Assembly: GCF_900129965.1 (NCBI RefSeq)
Contig: NZ_FQXM01000003.1
Coordinates: 1 to 64,000 of the forward strand
DNA length: 64,000 nt
Direction of reading: 5' to 3'
From: Clostridium grantii DSM 8605
GTDB lineage: Bacteria; Bacillota; Clostridia; Clostridiales; Clostridiaceae
In this document: positions 54,794-63,412 of the stretch, one piece after another
How positions within the stretch are numbered: the stretch's first letter is position 1
How the letters are laid out: each line of letters begins with the position of its first letter
The notes under the pieces: model-generated
Databases searched by the model: none
The model's input: the letters and a program-made list of their open reading frames with translations, nothing else
Told to the model about the DNA's origin: nothing
Position numbers and translations under genes: made by a program

Positions 54794-55573
54794 TTATTTT
54801 AGATATTTTTTCAAGCTGTAATTATATTTAATTCCTTTGAAAACTGTTATATTATCCCCGCACATTTCTAAAATTCTTCTAGCAATTGCTTGATCTAAAT
54901 CAATAAGCATTTGTGGGGTACACTCGCTTGATACTAGAATCGGTAATTTGTTTAAATATCTATAATTGATAATTGGATATATATGTTTAATGTCTGAGCT
55001 ATTGAGTTCTGCAATTAGCTTATTGTTTTTCACTTTACTTTTAAACAAATCGTCTAATATCAGCAGCTCTGCTCTGCAATATTTTGATTGAATTTTTATA
55101 TAATTTTCATCATCCATGGCATTAGCTTTTAAATCTCTAATCACTTCTTCATAAGGCATGTAAACCACTTTAATGAATTTTTCTTGCCTATTTAGTAAAG
55201 CAGCTCCTATAGCTATTACTAAGTGGCTTTTTCCTGACCCTGGCTGACCAAATAAGCCAAAACTATTTTCTTTTCCTTTCTTTATCCCATCAAAGTTTTG
55301 TATATATTTAATGGCTTTATTTTTAACTTCATAGGTTACATCATCGAAGGGCTTATAATCATTAATTTTTGCAACCTCTTCTGCTTTAACTCCAAATCTA
55401 CTCCAAGCATTCTCAATAATTCTTTTTTCATAACATCCACACCTGCTACAAACATTGTTTTGATCTATAATCCAAGTAGTATCCATACACTCTGTACATT
55501 TATATTTATCCTCCGAACATTGAGAAATCGTACAAGTTGCTTGCATCCTTTTTATGGTGGCTTGTAGGTCCAT
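54794..55573 (-). CDS. DnaC/IstB-like helicase loader
   Basis: 259 residues. N-terminal zinc finger (CTECMDTTWIIDQNNVCSRC), AAA+ core with GLFGQPGSGKSHLVIAIGAA (Walker A), LLILDDLFK (Walker B) and ILVSSECTP (sensor). Phage helicase-loader type. Its start overlaps the replisome-organiser gene by 68 bp. Confidence 0.9.
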   Translation of the reverse strand: MDLQATIKRMQATCTISQCSEDKYKCTECMDTTWIIDQNNVCSRCGCYEKRIIENAWSRFGVKAEEVAKINDYKPFDDVTYEVKNKAIKYIQNFDGIKKGKENSFGLFGQPGSGKSHLVIAIGAALLNRQEKFIKVVYMPYEEVIRDLKANAMDDENYIKIQSKYCRAELLILDDLFKSKVKNNKLIAELNSSDIKHIYPIINYRYLNKLPILVSSECTPQMLIDLDQAIARRILEMCGDNITVFKGIKYNYSLKKYLK

Positions 55574-56468
55574 TTTTTTCTTTCCTTCCTTCTGCTCTCC
55601 AATTATTTAAAACCCCTTGAACATAGCTGAGGCTTCTTTTATTTCGCATAACTGCTACATCAATAGCCTCCTTAAACCATTCCAGCGTAAACTCTTTAAC
55701 CATGTCTGTTATTTTATCTAAAGTAATTTGTGATACAGTTCCAAATCTTGCTTTTTCATAATAATTACAAGCTTCAAGAGAAAAATCATTAGACCACATT
55801 GAATTATCTTCTTCTTTTCTCTTTTCTCTTTCTTTATCTATATCTTTTTCTACATCTTTATCTATATCTTTTTCTTTATCTATATCTTTTTCTTTATCTA
55901 TATCTTTTTCTTTATCTATATCTTTTTCTCTCTCTTCTTCTTTTCTTTTCTCTTCTTCTTTATCTATATCTTCTTTCTTCTTTCTTCTCTCTTCTCTCTT
56001 CTCTCTAGGAGCGTTATTTAACGTTTCAGTAACGTTACTTGTAACGTTACAACAAGTTTCATCTTTAGCGGGAGCTTCTATTTCATTTTTCTTTTGTCTA
56101 TGTTTAGCAACTCTTTTCCTTGTTTGCTCCTTGATTTTTTGCATACCTTCAAGATTCTGATATTTACACCAATTGCATAAATGTATTCCTTTTTCATCAA
56201 CTACAATCATATTTAACCTTTCAAAAGTTTCTAGTGCTAGTTTTACAATATTAGTTTGTTTTCTAAATTTATAAGCTAAAGTATCCTCCGTATAAGGAAT
56301 TTCTTCGGTAAGATATATGTACCCATCATCATTACATTTACCTGCTAAAACAAGTAATCTAACCCAAATAACAAGTATTGAATCTCCTTCCGGTAGACTT
56401 TGTATAAAATCAATCTTTTCATCATCAAACAATTCTATAGAAAGTTTAATCCATTTAACAGCGGCCAT
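55506..56468 (-). CDS. Phage replisome organiser (DnaD-like)
   Basis: 320 residues. N-terminal replisome-organiser winged helix (WIKLSIELFDDEKIDFIQSL, LYTEEIPYTEDTL), basic linker, then a run of DIDKEK repeats (~180-225), and a C-terminal DnaD-like part (CNYYEKARFGTVSQITLDKI, YVQGVLNNWRAEGR). Initiates phage replication with the loader encoded next. The repeat linker is encoded by an 18-bp tandem DNA repeat. Confidence 0.88.
   Translation of the reverse strand: MAAVKWIKLSIELFDDEKIDFIQSLPEGDSILVIWVRLLVLAGKCNDDGYIYLTEEIPYTEDTLAYKFRKQTNIVKLALETFERLNMIVVDEKGIHLCNWCKYQNLEGMQKIKEQTRKRVAKHRQKKNEIEAPAKDETCCNVTSNVTETLNNAPREKREERRKKKEDIDKEEEKRKEEEREKDIDKEKDIDKEKDIDKEKDIDKDVEKDIDKEREKRKEEDNSMWSNDFSLEACNYYEKARFGTVSQITLDKITDMVKEFTLEWFKEAIDVAVMRNKRSLSYVQGVLNNWRAEGRKEKNGPTSHHKKDASNLYDFSMFGG
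55826..55945. repeat. 18-bp tandem repeat inside the replisome organiser
   Basis: About six units of TATCTTTTTCTTTATCTA. It codes DIDKEK on the minus strand. Length changes of one unit keep the frame. Confidence 0.85.
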
Positions 56469-56622
56469 TTATTTCACCCTCTTTTCGTGAATATAATATT
56501 CTTTACTGCATAAGCTAATATTGAGTTATTCTGCAAACTGTGCTATTTTATATCTATATAAAGTTTTTATTGCAAAATCTATAGGAAAAGTGCCTTTAAG
56601 TTCCTGTCCTATAGACCTTACT

Positions 56623-56653
56623 TAAGCTCCCTCTGCAAAGGGAGTTTTTTATT
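56623..56653 (+). terminator. Hairpin between recT and the replisome gene
   Basis: GCTCCCT/AGGGAGTTTTTT: a terminator on the plus strand, opposite to the genes around it. It may stop antisense transcription. Confidence 0.55.
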
Positions 56654-56673
56654 TACACCCACAAAATATAGTA

Positions 56674-57573
56674 TTAATCATTGCTCTCCACCTCAAAGGG
56701 GGTACCCTCATAGGTGAACTGTTCTGTTTCACCATCATTAATTTCTTTAATTTCTTTAATTTCTTTAATTTCATTAATTTCATTTTCTATAGGATCTACA
56801 TCCACATATTTAAAGTCACTTACCTTCTCTTCCTTGGCTTCAGATTTATAATCTTCATGTAAGGCTGTTGCCATTTCAACACTCTTTGGAGCATACTTTA
56901 ATACATCAAACAGAACTGTTTTTTTCGCCATACTATCAAAATTCTTAAACCATATTGATTTTTTATTTACTTGGCCGTTGTATAAATAGTTCTTTGAAAA
57001 CTCTTTTGCATGTTTTTCAACTCTTTCCTTGGACCAAACAACAAAATCATTTCCCCCATTTTTAAGTTTATATACTGCATAATAGTGGGTCACTTCCTCA
57101 CTTGGTATATCTGTAGGCTTATGAATCAACCTTTTATTAAGACCATATTCATACTCAAATTCATCACCCTTTCTAACTTCATGAGCATATATAGCTTCAT
57201 ACTCTTTAGTGTTGAAAGCCATCTTCAAAATACCTTTATACCCTACTTGAAAGTTAACCTCTGTGATTCCTTGCTTATTATTTTTATAAGCTATTAAATA
57301 AGCCTCTCCAAGTACTGTATTTGGTTCTAATCCACATTGAGCACTTTGCATTAATGCACTTAAAAAAGTAGTTGTATCTGCCTCCCAAAAGGCAGGATTC
57401 CCATTATATAAACTCAAGGCTATTCTTGAAAATCTCTCCGGTGTCATAGTACTTGCCACTGCCTTTTTAATCTCAGGCATCATTTTACTAAGTACATTTT
57501 GCATTTTCTTTTGAGGTGTTATTTGAACATTTTGCTCCTGATTTTTTATTAAACCGCCATTTACACTTGCCAT
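56674..57573 (-). CDS. recT: RecT single-strand annealing protein
   Basis: 299 residues. Typical RecT: MPEIKKAVASTMTPERFSRI, LMQSAQCGLEPNTVLGEAYL, VNFQVGYKGILKMAF and KKTVLFDVLKYAPKS. C-terminal EIKEIKEI repeat. Works with the YqaJ nuclease encoded 12 bp upstream for phage recombination. Confidence 0.93.
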   Translation of the reverse strand: MASVNGGLIKNQEQNVQITPQKKMQNVLSKMMPEIKKAVASTMTPERFSRIALSLYNGNPAFWEADTTTFLSALMQSAQCGLEPNTVLGEAYLIAYKNNKQGITEVNFQVGYKGILKMAFNTKEYEAIYAHEVRKGDEFEYEYGLNKRLIHKPTDIPSEEVTHYYAVYKLKNGGNDFVVWSKERVEKHAKEFSKNYLYNGQVNKKSIWFKNFDSMAKKTVLFDVLKYAPKSVEMATALHEDYKSEAKEEKVSDFKYVDVDPIENEINEIKEIKEIKEINDGETEQFTYEGTPFEVESND

Positions 57574-57585
57574 TTTTCTTCCTCC

Positions 57586-58635
57586 TTATTTGCACTTTGT
57601 AATTTTCATGGAGACATATTCTGTAGTCCCATTATTAATTGCTGCATATGTAACTGGGTATTTTTCTTTTAAAAGTTTATTATCTATTTTATCTTTCTTA
57701 ATTTCATACCTAGTCACCTTAAATAGCCCATCAGAACCCTTTTTACTATTTCCTAGGTCTAAATATATTAATTGTTTTATTCGCTCTTTATCCTTCTCCA
57801 AAGCCTTAATTTCATTATCTATTTCTTTAAACCTTTCTAATTTGCTATCACTAATATTAGCTTCTACATCATTATCAAGAGATTGACTATACAGAATTTC
57901 TTTAGTTTCACATTGAAGTCCAATTGGTGCAGGAGGAATTTTTTTAAGTATATTTTCATTCCAAAAAGTTTTACCTATTTCAAACAATGCTTTTATATCC
58001 TCTTCATTTCTTGGAACCACTTTCCACTTAACTTCTTTGCCTAATAAATAAACTATTAAAAAATAATTAAGTCCTGTAATCCCCATATACCACTGACATT
58101 GGCAATAATATTCATCTGGAATTTCATCCCCTGCCCACATTTTCTTTAAAAACTCACTTGCTGTTTTGATTTCTAAACCTAAAAGTTCATCTTTAGGGAT
58201 AACTCTTACCTCTCCTGTATCTAGGTTTTCATAATACTTGTAATCCTCTGATAGTTTTCCTAAACCATCAATATTTGCTGAAAAGAATTCATCCTTCTTA
58301 TGAACCATCATGTAGGGATACTCAAAGCTATTTAATTTAATCTTTGTAGCTTTTTCAAAATCTTCTTGAATCCATTCTCTTATCATTGGCTCCATTCTAT
58401 TACCAAAAACGGTATGAATATTACCTTTAAACTTTTCTGAAAGTCCTAATTTCTCATTAAAAACTGTAAAAGCTGAACCATATTTACTATAGCCTGCAAT
58501 CTTAGCAATTTCAGAACCCCCAACACTATTGCATCTACTTTTCAACCATTCAGATCTAGCTTCATCATCCTTTCTGCAGTCAAAAACCACTCTTGCACTT
58601 TTAAAAAGTTCCTTATCTTCTATAAATTTAACCAT
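57586..58635 (-). CDS. YqaJ-type phage exonuclease
   Basis: 349 residues. YqaJ/lambda-exonuclease PD-(D/E)XK fold: WLKSRCNSVGGSEIAKIAGY, VFGNRMEPMIREW, FSANIDGL, LLGLEIKTAS (catalytic E-x-K) and YYCQCQWYMGITG. Makes 3' single strands for RecT. Ten bp after the SbcC-like gene. Confidence 0.92.
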   Translation of the reverse strand: MVKFIEDKELFKSARVVFDCRKDDEARSEWLKSRCNSVGGSEIAKIAGYSKYGSAFTVFNEKLGLSEKFKGNIHTVFGNRMEPMIREWIQEDFEKATKIKLNSFEYPYMMVHKKDEFFSANIDGLGKLSEDYKYYENLDTGEVRVIPKDELLGLEIKTASEFLKKMWAGDEIPDEYYCQCQWYMGITGLNYFLIVYLLGKEVKWKVVPRNEEDIKALFEIGKTFWNENILKKIPPAPIGLQCETKEILYSQSLDNDVEANISDSKLERFKEIDNEIKALEKDKERIKQLIYLDLGNSKKGSDGLFKVTRYEIKKDKIDNKLLKEKYPVTYAAINNGTTEYVSMKITKCK

Positions 58636-58644
58636 CTTTTTCTC

Positions 58645-60375
58645 CTATCCTATTTTTTCTATTTCAAATTCATCCGCCATTGTGCTTGTTACAAAGTATT
58701 GATATTCATCATTAGTCATTTCCTTTAATAATTTAGCTTGAACTGCTGGATTTAAACTTTCAAATTTATCTAAACAAATTACTTTCAATTCCCCTGCTTG
58801 AGCTTTTGCAATCCTCATAGCAAGTTCTAACTTTTCTCCATCAGAAAGTCCATCTATCAATGTATTGTTTATTCTTATAAAACCATTGCTATCTACACTA
58901 ATTCCATCAATAGGCATCTTAGCTGTTTGCAGTAATTCCCCTGGTAAAATTCTAGCTTTATCTATTCTCTTTGTTTGAATTGCTGCATATCTCTCTTTAC
59001 TTGCTAATTTGTTATCTCGAATATCAAGCAACATATCCCATTGTCTTAAGTAGCTTTGCATTTCTGCCACTTTATCAGCTTCATCTTGAAGTGGTTCTAT
59101 ATCAATAGCATTGTTATTTTTTATGTATTCTATGGCTTTACCAACTCTAATTTCTTCTTTTTCTTTTTCAGTTAATATTTTTTCATTTACTGCTTTAATC
59201 TCCTGTTCTTCGGTAGCTACTAAGGAAATCAATTCTTGCTCTTTAGTGGCAATTTTCTTTTCTTGTAATGCTATATTGTCTTTCTCACCTTCCTTAATAA
59301 GTTCACTTGATTTTTTCAACCTCTCCTTATTCTCTAGTAATGTGTCATTCAGGCCTTTCAATTTTTCATCATGAGAAACTTTAGCCTTTTCAACTTTTGA
59401 AAGATATTCTTCTTCAAGATTCTTTAGTGTTTGTGTTAAATCTTCCCTTAACTTATGTTCTTCTTGAAGAAAATTATTTATTGCCTCCTTTAATTGAAAA
59501 TCTAAATTCTTATCAGCATTTTCTAAAGCATTTTTACTTTTTTCTATCCTGGCTTTTGAAAGTTCTATAATATCCTTTATATCTGACCTTTGCTCATTGA
59601 TGTTTAGCTTAATCCTATTTTTATCACTTTCAACATTAGCCTTTATTGCTGCAATTTTATTATCAAAATTTTCTTGAAGAGCTTTAGCTTCTTCTATCCA
59701 ATGATTAATCTTTTGAGCTTCTGAGACCTTGTTATAATATTCTTGAACTTTTTTATCTCTCCATAGCTCTCCATCATACTCAGCTGGTAGTTCATCCAAG
59801 ATAACCTTTATTTGAGTTTTAAGTTCTTTTATTTGCCTGTTCACTTCTTCCCTATCTTTGTAATATTGGTCCTCTATAGCTTTAAGTATCACTAAAATAT
59901 GGTTACTATAGTCTATATTGCTTGGAAGTTCACCAAACCAATTAATGATATTTTCATTAGTCCAATCTATTTTCAACATACCAAGAATACTTTTAGTTTG
60001 CTGTTTTATATTCATATTCACCCAATCCAAAGGTCTGAATATATCACCATTTATAAGATTTCTCAGAAATTTTTCAGTAGAAGGAACTGCTTCATCATCT
60101 TTTCTAACCTTTAAATAATCAGCTTTTTCTGACCTAATTTTTCTATCCACTTCCAAGCCATCATCCAACTTAACATACAAAGTTGCTTCCTCCTCCCCAT
60201 GTCTTATAACCTCAGTACGTCTATTTTTATTAGTGAAAGCTTTTTCAATAGCTTCAAGTATGCTACTTTTCCCACTCCCTTTAGGTCCTTTAAAAATATT
60301 GATTTTGCTACAATCCAATCCTATTTCTTCTATTCCTAAGTAATTTTCAATGCTCAATTTTTTAATCATACTCAT
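58645..60375 (-). CDS. SbcC/RecN-like coiled-coil ATPase
   Basis: 576 residues. Walker A FKGPKGSGKSSILEAIE at the start, ~250 residues of coiled coil in the middle, signature GLSDGEKLELAMRIAKAQAG and Walker B KVICLDKFESLNP at the end. AAA_23-type, shorter than SbcC and without a zinc hook that I can see. Found next to RecT/YqaJ in clostridial phages; likely holds or processes DNA ends. Start after AGGAGG. Confidence 0.88.
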   Translation of the reverse strand: MSMIKKLSIENYLGIEEIGLDCSKINIFKGPKGSGKSSILEAIEKAFTNKNRRTEVIRHGEEEATLYVKLDDGLEVDRKIRSEKADYLKVRKDDEAVPSTEKFLRNLINGDIFRPLDWVNMNIKQQTKSILGMLKIDWTNENIINWFGELPSNIDYSNHILVILKAIEDQYYKDREEVNRQIKELKTQIKVILDELPAEYDGELWRDKKVQEYYNKVSEAQKINHWIEEAKALQENFDNKIAAIKANVESDKNRIKLNINEQRSDIKDIIELSKARIEKSKNALENADKNLDFQLKEAINNFLQEEHKLREDLTQTLKNLEEEYLSKVEKAKVSHDEKLKGLNDTLLENKERLKKSSELIKEGEKDNIALQEKKIATKEQELISLVATEEQEIKAVNEKILTEKEKEEIRVGKAIEYIKNNNAIDIEPLQDEADKVAEMQSYLRQWDMLLDIRDNKLASKERYAAIQTKRIDKARILPGELLQTAKMPIDGISVDSNGFIRINNTLIDGLSDGEKLELAMRIAKAQAGELKVICLDKFESLNPAVQAKLLKEMTNDEYQYFVTSTMADEFEIEKIG

Positions 60376-60506
60376 ACTCTATTTCCTCCTGATTTTTAGT
60401 AAACTAACTTTTCTTTTTTCTTGGTACTATTCTCAATTTTTTTTCATATACATATATTGAGAAAGTATTTGTATTTGACAGAAAAAAGGTTTTTTATAAA
60501 AGGCTT

Positions 60507-60677
60507 TCAGCCTGTTATCTGTTGTGATTTATGAATTTTTATTTCTTCACTTTTTTCCTTTTTTAACTCTTCTTCAATCCAATATTTGGTCATAAGCTTA
60601 GTAAATGTTTCACTTGCATGTTCTAATCTCTCAGGATTTACTATTCTCACCCCAATCTCCTGTTGTCTTCTTGCCAT
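60507..60677 (-). CDS. Small phage protein
   Basis: 56 residues: MARRQQEIGVRIVNPERLEH, then ASETFTKLMTKYWIEEELKK and a basic end. It follows TTGGGGG and lies between the antirepressor and the SbcC-like gene in the same direction. Unknown, but typical for early phage operons. Confidence 0.6.
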   Translation of the reverse strand: MARRQQEIGVRIVNPERLEHASETFTKLMTKYWIEEELKKEKSEEIKIHKSQQITG

Positions 60678-60754
60678 TTCAAAACCCCCAAAATACTACT
60701 TGTTATATATGTATGAAGTGACTGTCTATTTAGTTACTCTTTAAAGCCCTCCGC

Positions 60755-61588
60755 TTACTTAGTACAAGCTACTTCCTTATATGATGTTTCATTTAGGTTA
60801 TATAAATTTTTCGCAAGTTCTTTAACATCACTTTCATAAAGTTTGCAAGCTATCTCATAGAGCTCTGGTATTTTATTCATAACCTTATCTATATAATCAA
60901 TTTTGCTTTTCAACTTGGGCTTATGATTTTTATTATATTTAGTTACCCTATCTTCAAGATTAATATGATATTTCATTGAAAACTGTTTATATAACTCTCT
61001 CCATCTTAGTTGGAAGTTAGCTCCTTTATATCTAACAACTCTGTTTAATACCTGTCGTTTTTCTGCTAATGATATTTCATCAACAAGCCCAATGATTATC
61101 CCCTCTTTATGCTCAATTTCTTTACCTTGTTTATTTATAGTGCTATTCTGAATTCCAATAATTTCATTTTGCTTTCTTACCATAGAAAGAGTATTTTTAA
61201 ATACAAGTTTTGTGTTTTCATCCGTATAAGGTAAATAAGTTTCGATAAACAACTCCTCATTATTCACATAGCCACCTGTTTTTCTTATAGATGGTAGTAC
61301 TTCATCGAATATCCAACTTTCAAATTTTTCAGCATCTGGTAATTTTGATTTTATTACTAGTCTATAAATATCACCTTCAGGTATGATTTTCATAATTTGC
61401 ATTCCACCATTTGAAGGTAGCGACGTTTCAACGCCCCCTTTACAATGCCTGGAAACAGCATCTTTGGGACTTGAATATCCGAGTGAACTAGCTATATCAT
61501 TAGCAACTGCATAATCTTTGTTATTGTATTTAACCCATCTAACAGAACCAAACTCCTCATTATTAAAAATCTTCAAATCCTTATTCAT
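60755..61588 (-). CDS. BRO-family phage antirepressor
   Basis: 277 residues. BRO-N domain (~1-110: VRWVKYNNKDYAVANDIASS, DIYRLVIKSKLPDAEKFESW and DEVLPSIRKTGGY) and a C-terminal part (~170-240: EKRQVLNRVVRYKGANFQLR and WRELYKQF) of ORF6C/KilA type. Such proteins interfere with the phage repressor during induction. Start behind AGGAGAGGAGG-type sequence. Confidence 0.9.
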   Translation of the reverse strand: MNKDLKIFNNEEFGSVRWVKYNNKDYAVANDIASSLGYSSPKDAVSRHCKGGVETSLPSNGGMQIMKIIPEGDIYRLVIKSKLPDAEKFESWIFDEVLPSIRKTGGYVNNEELFIETYLPYTDENTKLVFKNTLSMVRKQNEIIGIQNSTINKQGKEIEHKEGIIIGLVDEISLAEKRQVLNRVVRYKGANFQLRWRELYKQFSMKYHINLEDRVTKYNKNHKPKLKSKIDYIDKVMNKIPELYEIACKLYESDVKELAKNLYNLNETSYKEVACTK

Positions 61589-61614
61589 TTCCTTTTCCTC
61601 CTCTCCTTTACTCG

Positions 61615-61712
61615 AGACATATCATACGTAAACTTAATTTAAACATGTTCAAAATCTTAGGCATTAATAAGTTTTGGACTTGTTTAAATTTATAATTGGA
61701 GTTGGTATGTCT
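61615..61712. repeat. Imperfect 98-bp palindrome, possibly MITE
   Basis: Ends AGACATA/TATGTCT; interior TTTAAACATGTTCAAAATC pairs with AAGTTTTGGACTTGTTTAAA. The interior resembles the MITE at 34158. Lies between the antirepressor and Cro-like genes and could also act as a 5' leader hairpin. Confidence 0.55.
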
Positions 61713-61758
61713 ATGATTTAAAATCTTTGGTTATGGATAAACTAGTTATGTTAGTTGT

Positions 61759-61965
61759 CTAAATGACGTCTTTTCGATCAAAAAAAATCTCTTCAATGGA
61801 TACATTATATTTTTGTGCTAGCTTATACGCTTCATTTAAAGTAAAAGCTCTTTCTCCATTTTCTTTTCTATTATAAGTTGAGATATCAATAGCTAAAAAT
61901 TTTGCATTATCTATTTGTTTTTCGTCATGCATAGCACGTAAAGATTTCAATTTTCTGTTTGTCAT
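61759..61965 (-). CDS. Cro-like XRE regulator
   Basis: 68 residues, one HTH (MTNRKLKSLRAMHDEKQIDN, DISTYNRKENGERAFTL, YNVSIEEIFFDRKDVI). Start behind AAAAGGAGG. Divergent from the CI-like gene; its promoter spacer holds the operator palindrome. It opens the early lytic operon. Confidence 0.85.
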   Translation of the reverse strand: MTNRKLKSLRAMHDEKQIDNAKFLAIDISTYNRKENGERAFTLNEAYKLAQKYNVSIEEIFFDRKDVI

Positions 61966-62141
61966 TTTTGAATTACCTCCTTTTTAGACGTCACTTTGTA
62001 GATTTATTACCCTTATTGTATACGTCATTATGACGTTTGTCAATAATTATTTTACTTATTCGCACAAAAAATATTCATATTGACGTTTTCATTTTATTTA
62101 ATCGTCATATTGTTTATAATATTAAATAGGTAGGTGAGTAT
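61966..62141. promoter_or_regulatory. Divergent Cro/CI switch region
   Basis: For the Cro side: minus strand TTGACA (62038-62043), 17 bp, TACAAT (62015-62020); the spacer contains the 15-bp palindrome ACGTCATTATGACGT (62022-62036). Further TGACG/CGTCA half sites at 61987, 62081 and 62103. For the CI side: TATAAT at 62115-62120, with the half sites at 62081 and 62103 around its -35. A repressor bound at the palindrome would block the Cro promoter. Confidence 0.8.
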
Positions 62142-62636
62142 ATGAGTAATTTTGGTACACGACTTAAAGAACTAAGAATTGAAAAGAATTTACAGCAAAA
62201 AGAACTTGCTGCAATTATAAATGTTCATAAAGGTACTGTTTCTAATTGGGAAAACAACAAAAGATTTCCTGATAAAGACATGCTTTTTAAAATAGCAAAT
62301 TTTTTTGATGTTACCATTGATTACCTCTTATGTAATAGTGATAAGAGTAATACTAAAATAGATACTTTATCTGCTGGTGCTAGTAAAGTAACAACGAATA
62401 ATGGCTTAACTAAAAAAGATAAAAAAGACATAGAAAAAACATTTCAATCAATTATAGATGAAATAGAAAATCAAGAACTATCACCTGATCCTGATTCTGC
62501 TATTACATTTGATGGAGAACCTCTTGATGAAATGGATATGATTCTTTTTAAAAACTCTCTTAAAAATCTTATTGAAGTAGTTAAAGTTAAAAACAAGGAG
62601 AAATATACTCCTAAAAAATATAAAAAAAATAAGTAA
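62142..62636 (+). CDS. CI-like XRE phage repressor
   Basis: 164 residues. HTH at ~5-60 (LRIEKNLQQKELAAIINVHK, GTVSNWENNKRFPD, VTIDYLLCNSD) and a linker plus helical C-terminal part, without a LexA-type protease domain. The next gene is an ImmA protease, so induction probably works by ImmA cleavage, as in ICEBs1. Start after GGTAGGTGAG. Confidence 0.9.
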   Translation: MSNFGTRLKELRIEKNLQQKELAAIINVHKGTVSNWENNKRFPDKDMLFKIANFFDVTIDYLLCNSDKSNTKIDTLSAGASKVTTNNGLTKKDKKDIEKTFQSIIDEIENQELSPDPDSAITFDGEPLDEMDMILFKNSLKNLIEVVKVKNKEKYTPKKYKKNK

Positions 62637-62726
62637 TATAAGGATTTCTCAAATAGGGAAGTTTCCCCCAAGAAAATTTTACAAATAGAATAGTGGCAGA
62701 TAGTCGTTACTAATCACGGGGGTGTT

Positions 62727-63176
62727 TTGTTGTACACTAATCAAGCAATAGAAAAACAAGTGAAAGAACTTATAAGCAAATATAAAACTGCTGATCCTTT
62801 TGAGTTAGTTAAATATCTAGATATAGTCATTATGGAACAGGAACTAGGCAATATAAATGGATACTATACCTTCATTGACCGCAATAAATGTATTGTACTG
62901 AATTCTTCATTAAATGAATATGGTAAAAAAATCTCTTGTTGCCATGAGTTAGGACACGCAATTCTACATCCCAAGCTCAACAAGTTCTATATTGAACGAT
63001 GCACTAAATTCGTAAAAGATAGATATGAGACTGAAGCTGATACTTTTGCTGCACACTTATTACTGAATTATTTAAAAAAATATGATTGTGTAGGAATGAC
63101 TTTAGCAGAAATAGCAGCAACTCATGAAGTTAATGAAAAACATGTGAAACTCAAGTTCAAAACTGAATTTGAGTAA
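62727..63176 (+). CDS. ImmA/IrrE-family metalloprotease
   Basis: 149 residues. Zinc motif CCHELGHAILHP (H73, E74, H77) and RYETEADTFAAHLL (third ligand). Cleaves the neighbouring phage repressor on DNA damage or other cues. TTG start behind CGGGGGTG. Confidence 0.92.
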   Translation: MLYTNQAIEKQVKELISKYKTADPFELVKYLDIVIMEQELGNINGYYTFIDRNKCIVLNSSLNEYGKKISCCHELGHAILHPKLNKFYIERCTKFVKDRYETEADTFAAHLLLNYLKKYDCVGMTLAEIAATHEVNEKHVKLKFKTEFE

Positions 63177-63328
63177 ATTTTATATCACAATCAGAAAATA
63201 TTAACATTTTATCAATTTGTTGTATTATGTCGAATGTAAGCGAAAATATGAAACGACTATCAGAGCACCTTTTAACACCTTACCTTGAGAATTTATGCAA
63301 ATTAAACCCTAAAAATCAAATTATATGC

Positions 63329-63354
63329 TATGCCCTCACTTTGGTGTGGGCATA
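63329..63354 (+). terminator. Terminator of the repressor-protease operon
   Basis: TATGCCCTCAC/GTGTGGGCATA hairpin followed by CACATTTTAACATTGTTTT. Confidence 0.65.
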
Positions 63355-63412
63355 CACATTTTAACATTGTTTTAATACAATTTAATCATTAAAAAAAATA
63401 GAGGTGAAAGAG

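Noticed and set aside
55799..56008. Plus-strand frame encoding a Leu/Tyr-rich repeat protein
   Set aside because: It is the reverse reading of the DIDKEK repeat of the replisome organiser; no binding site and no family.
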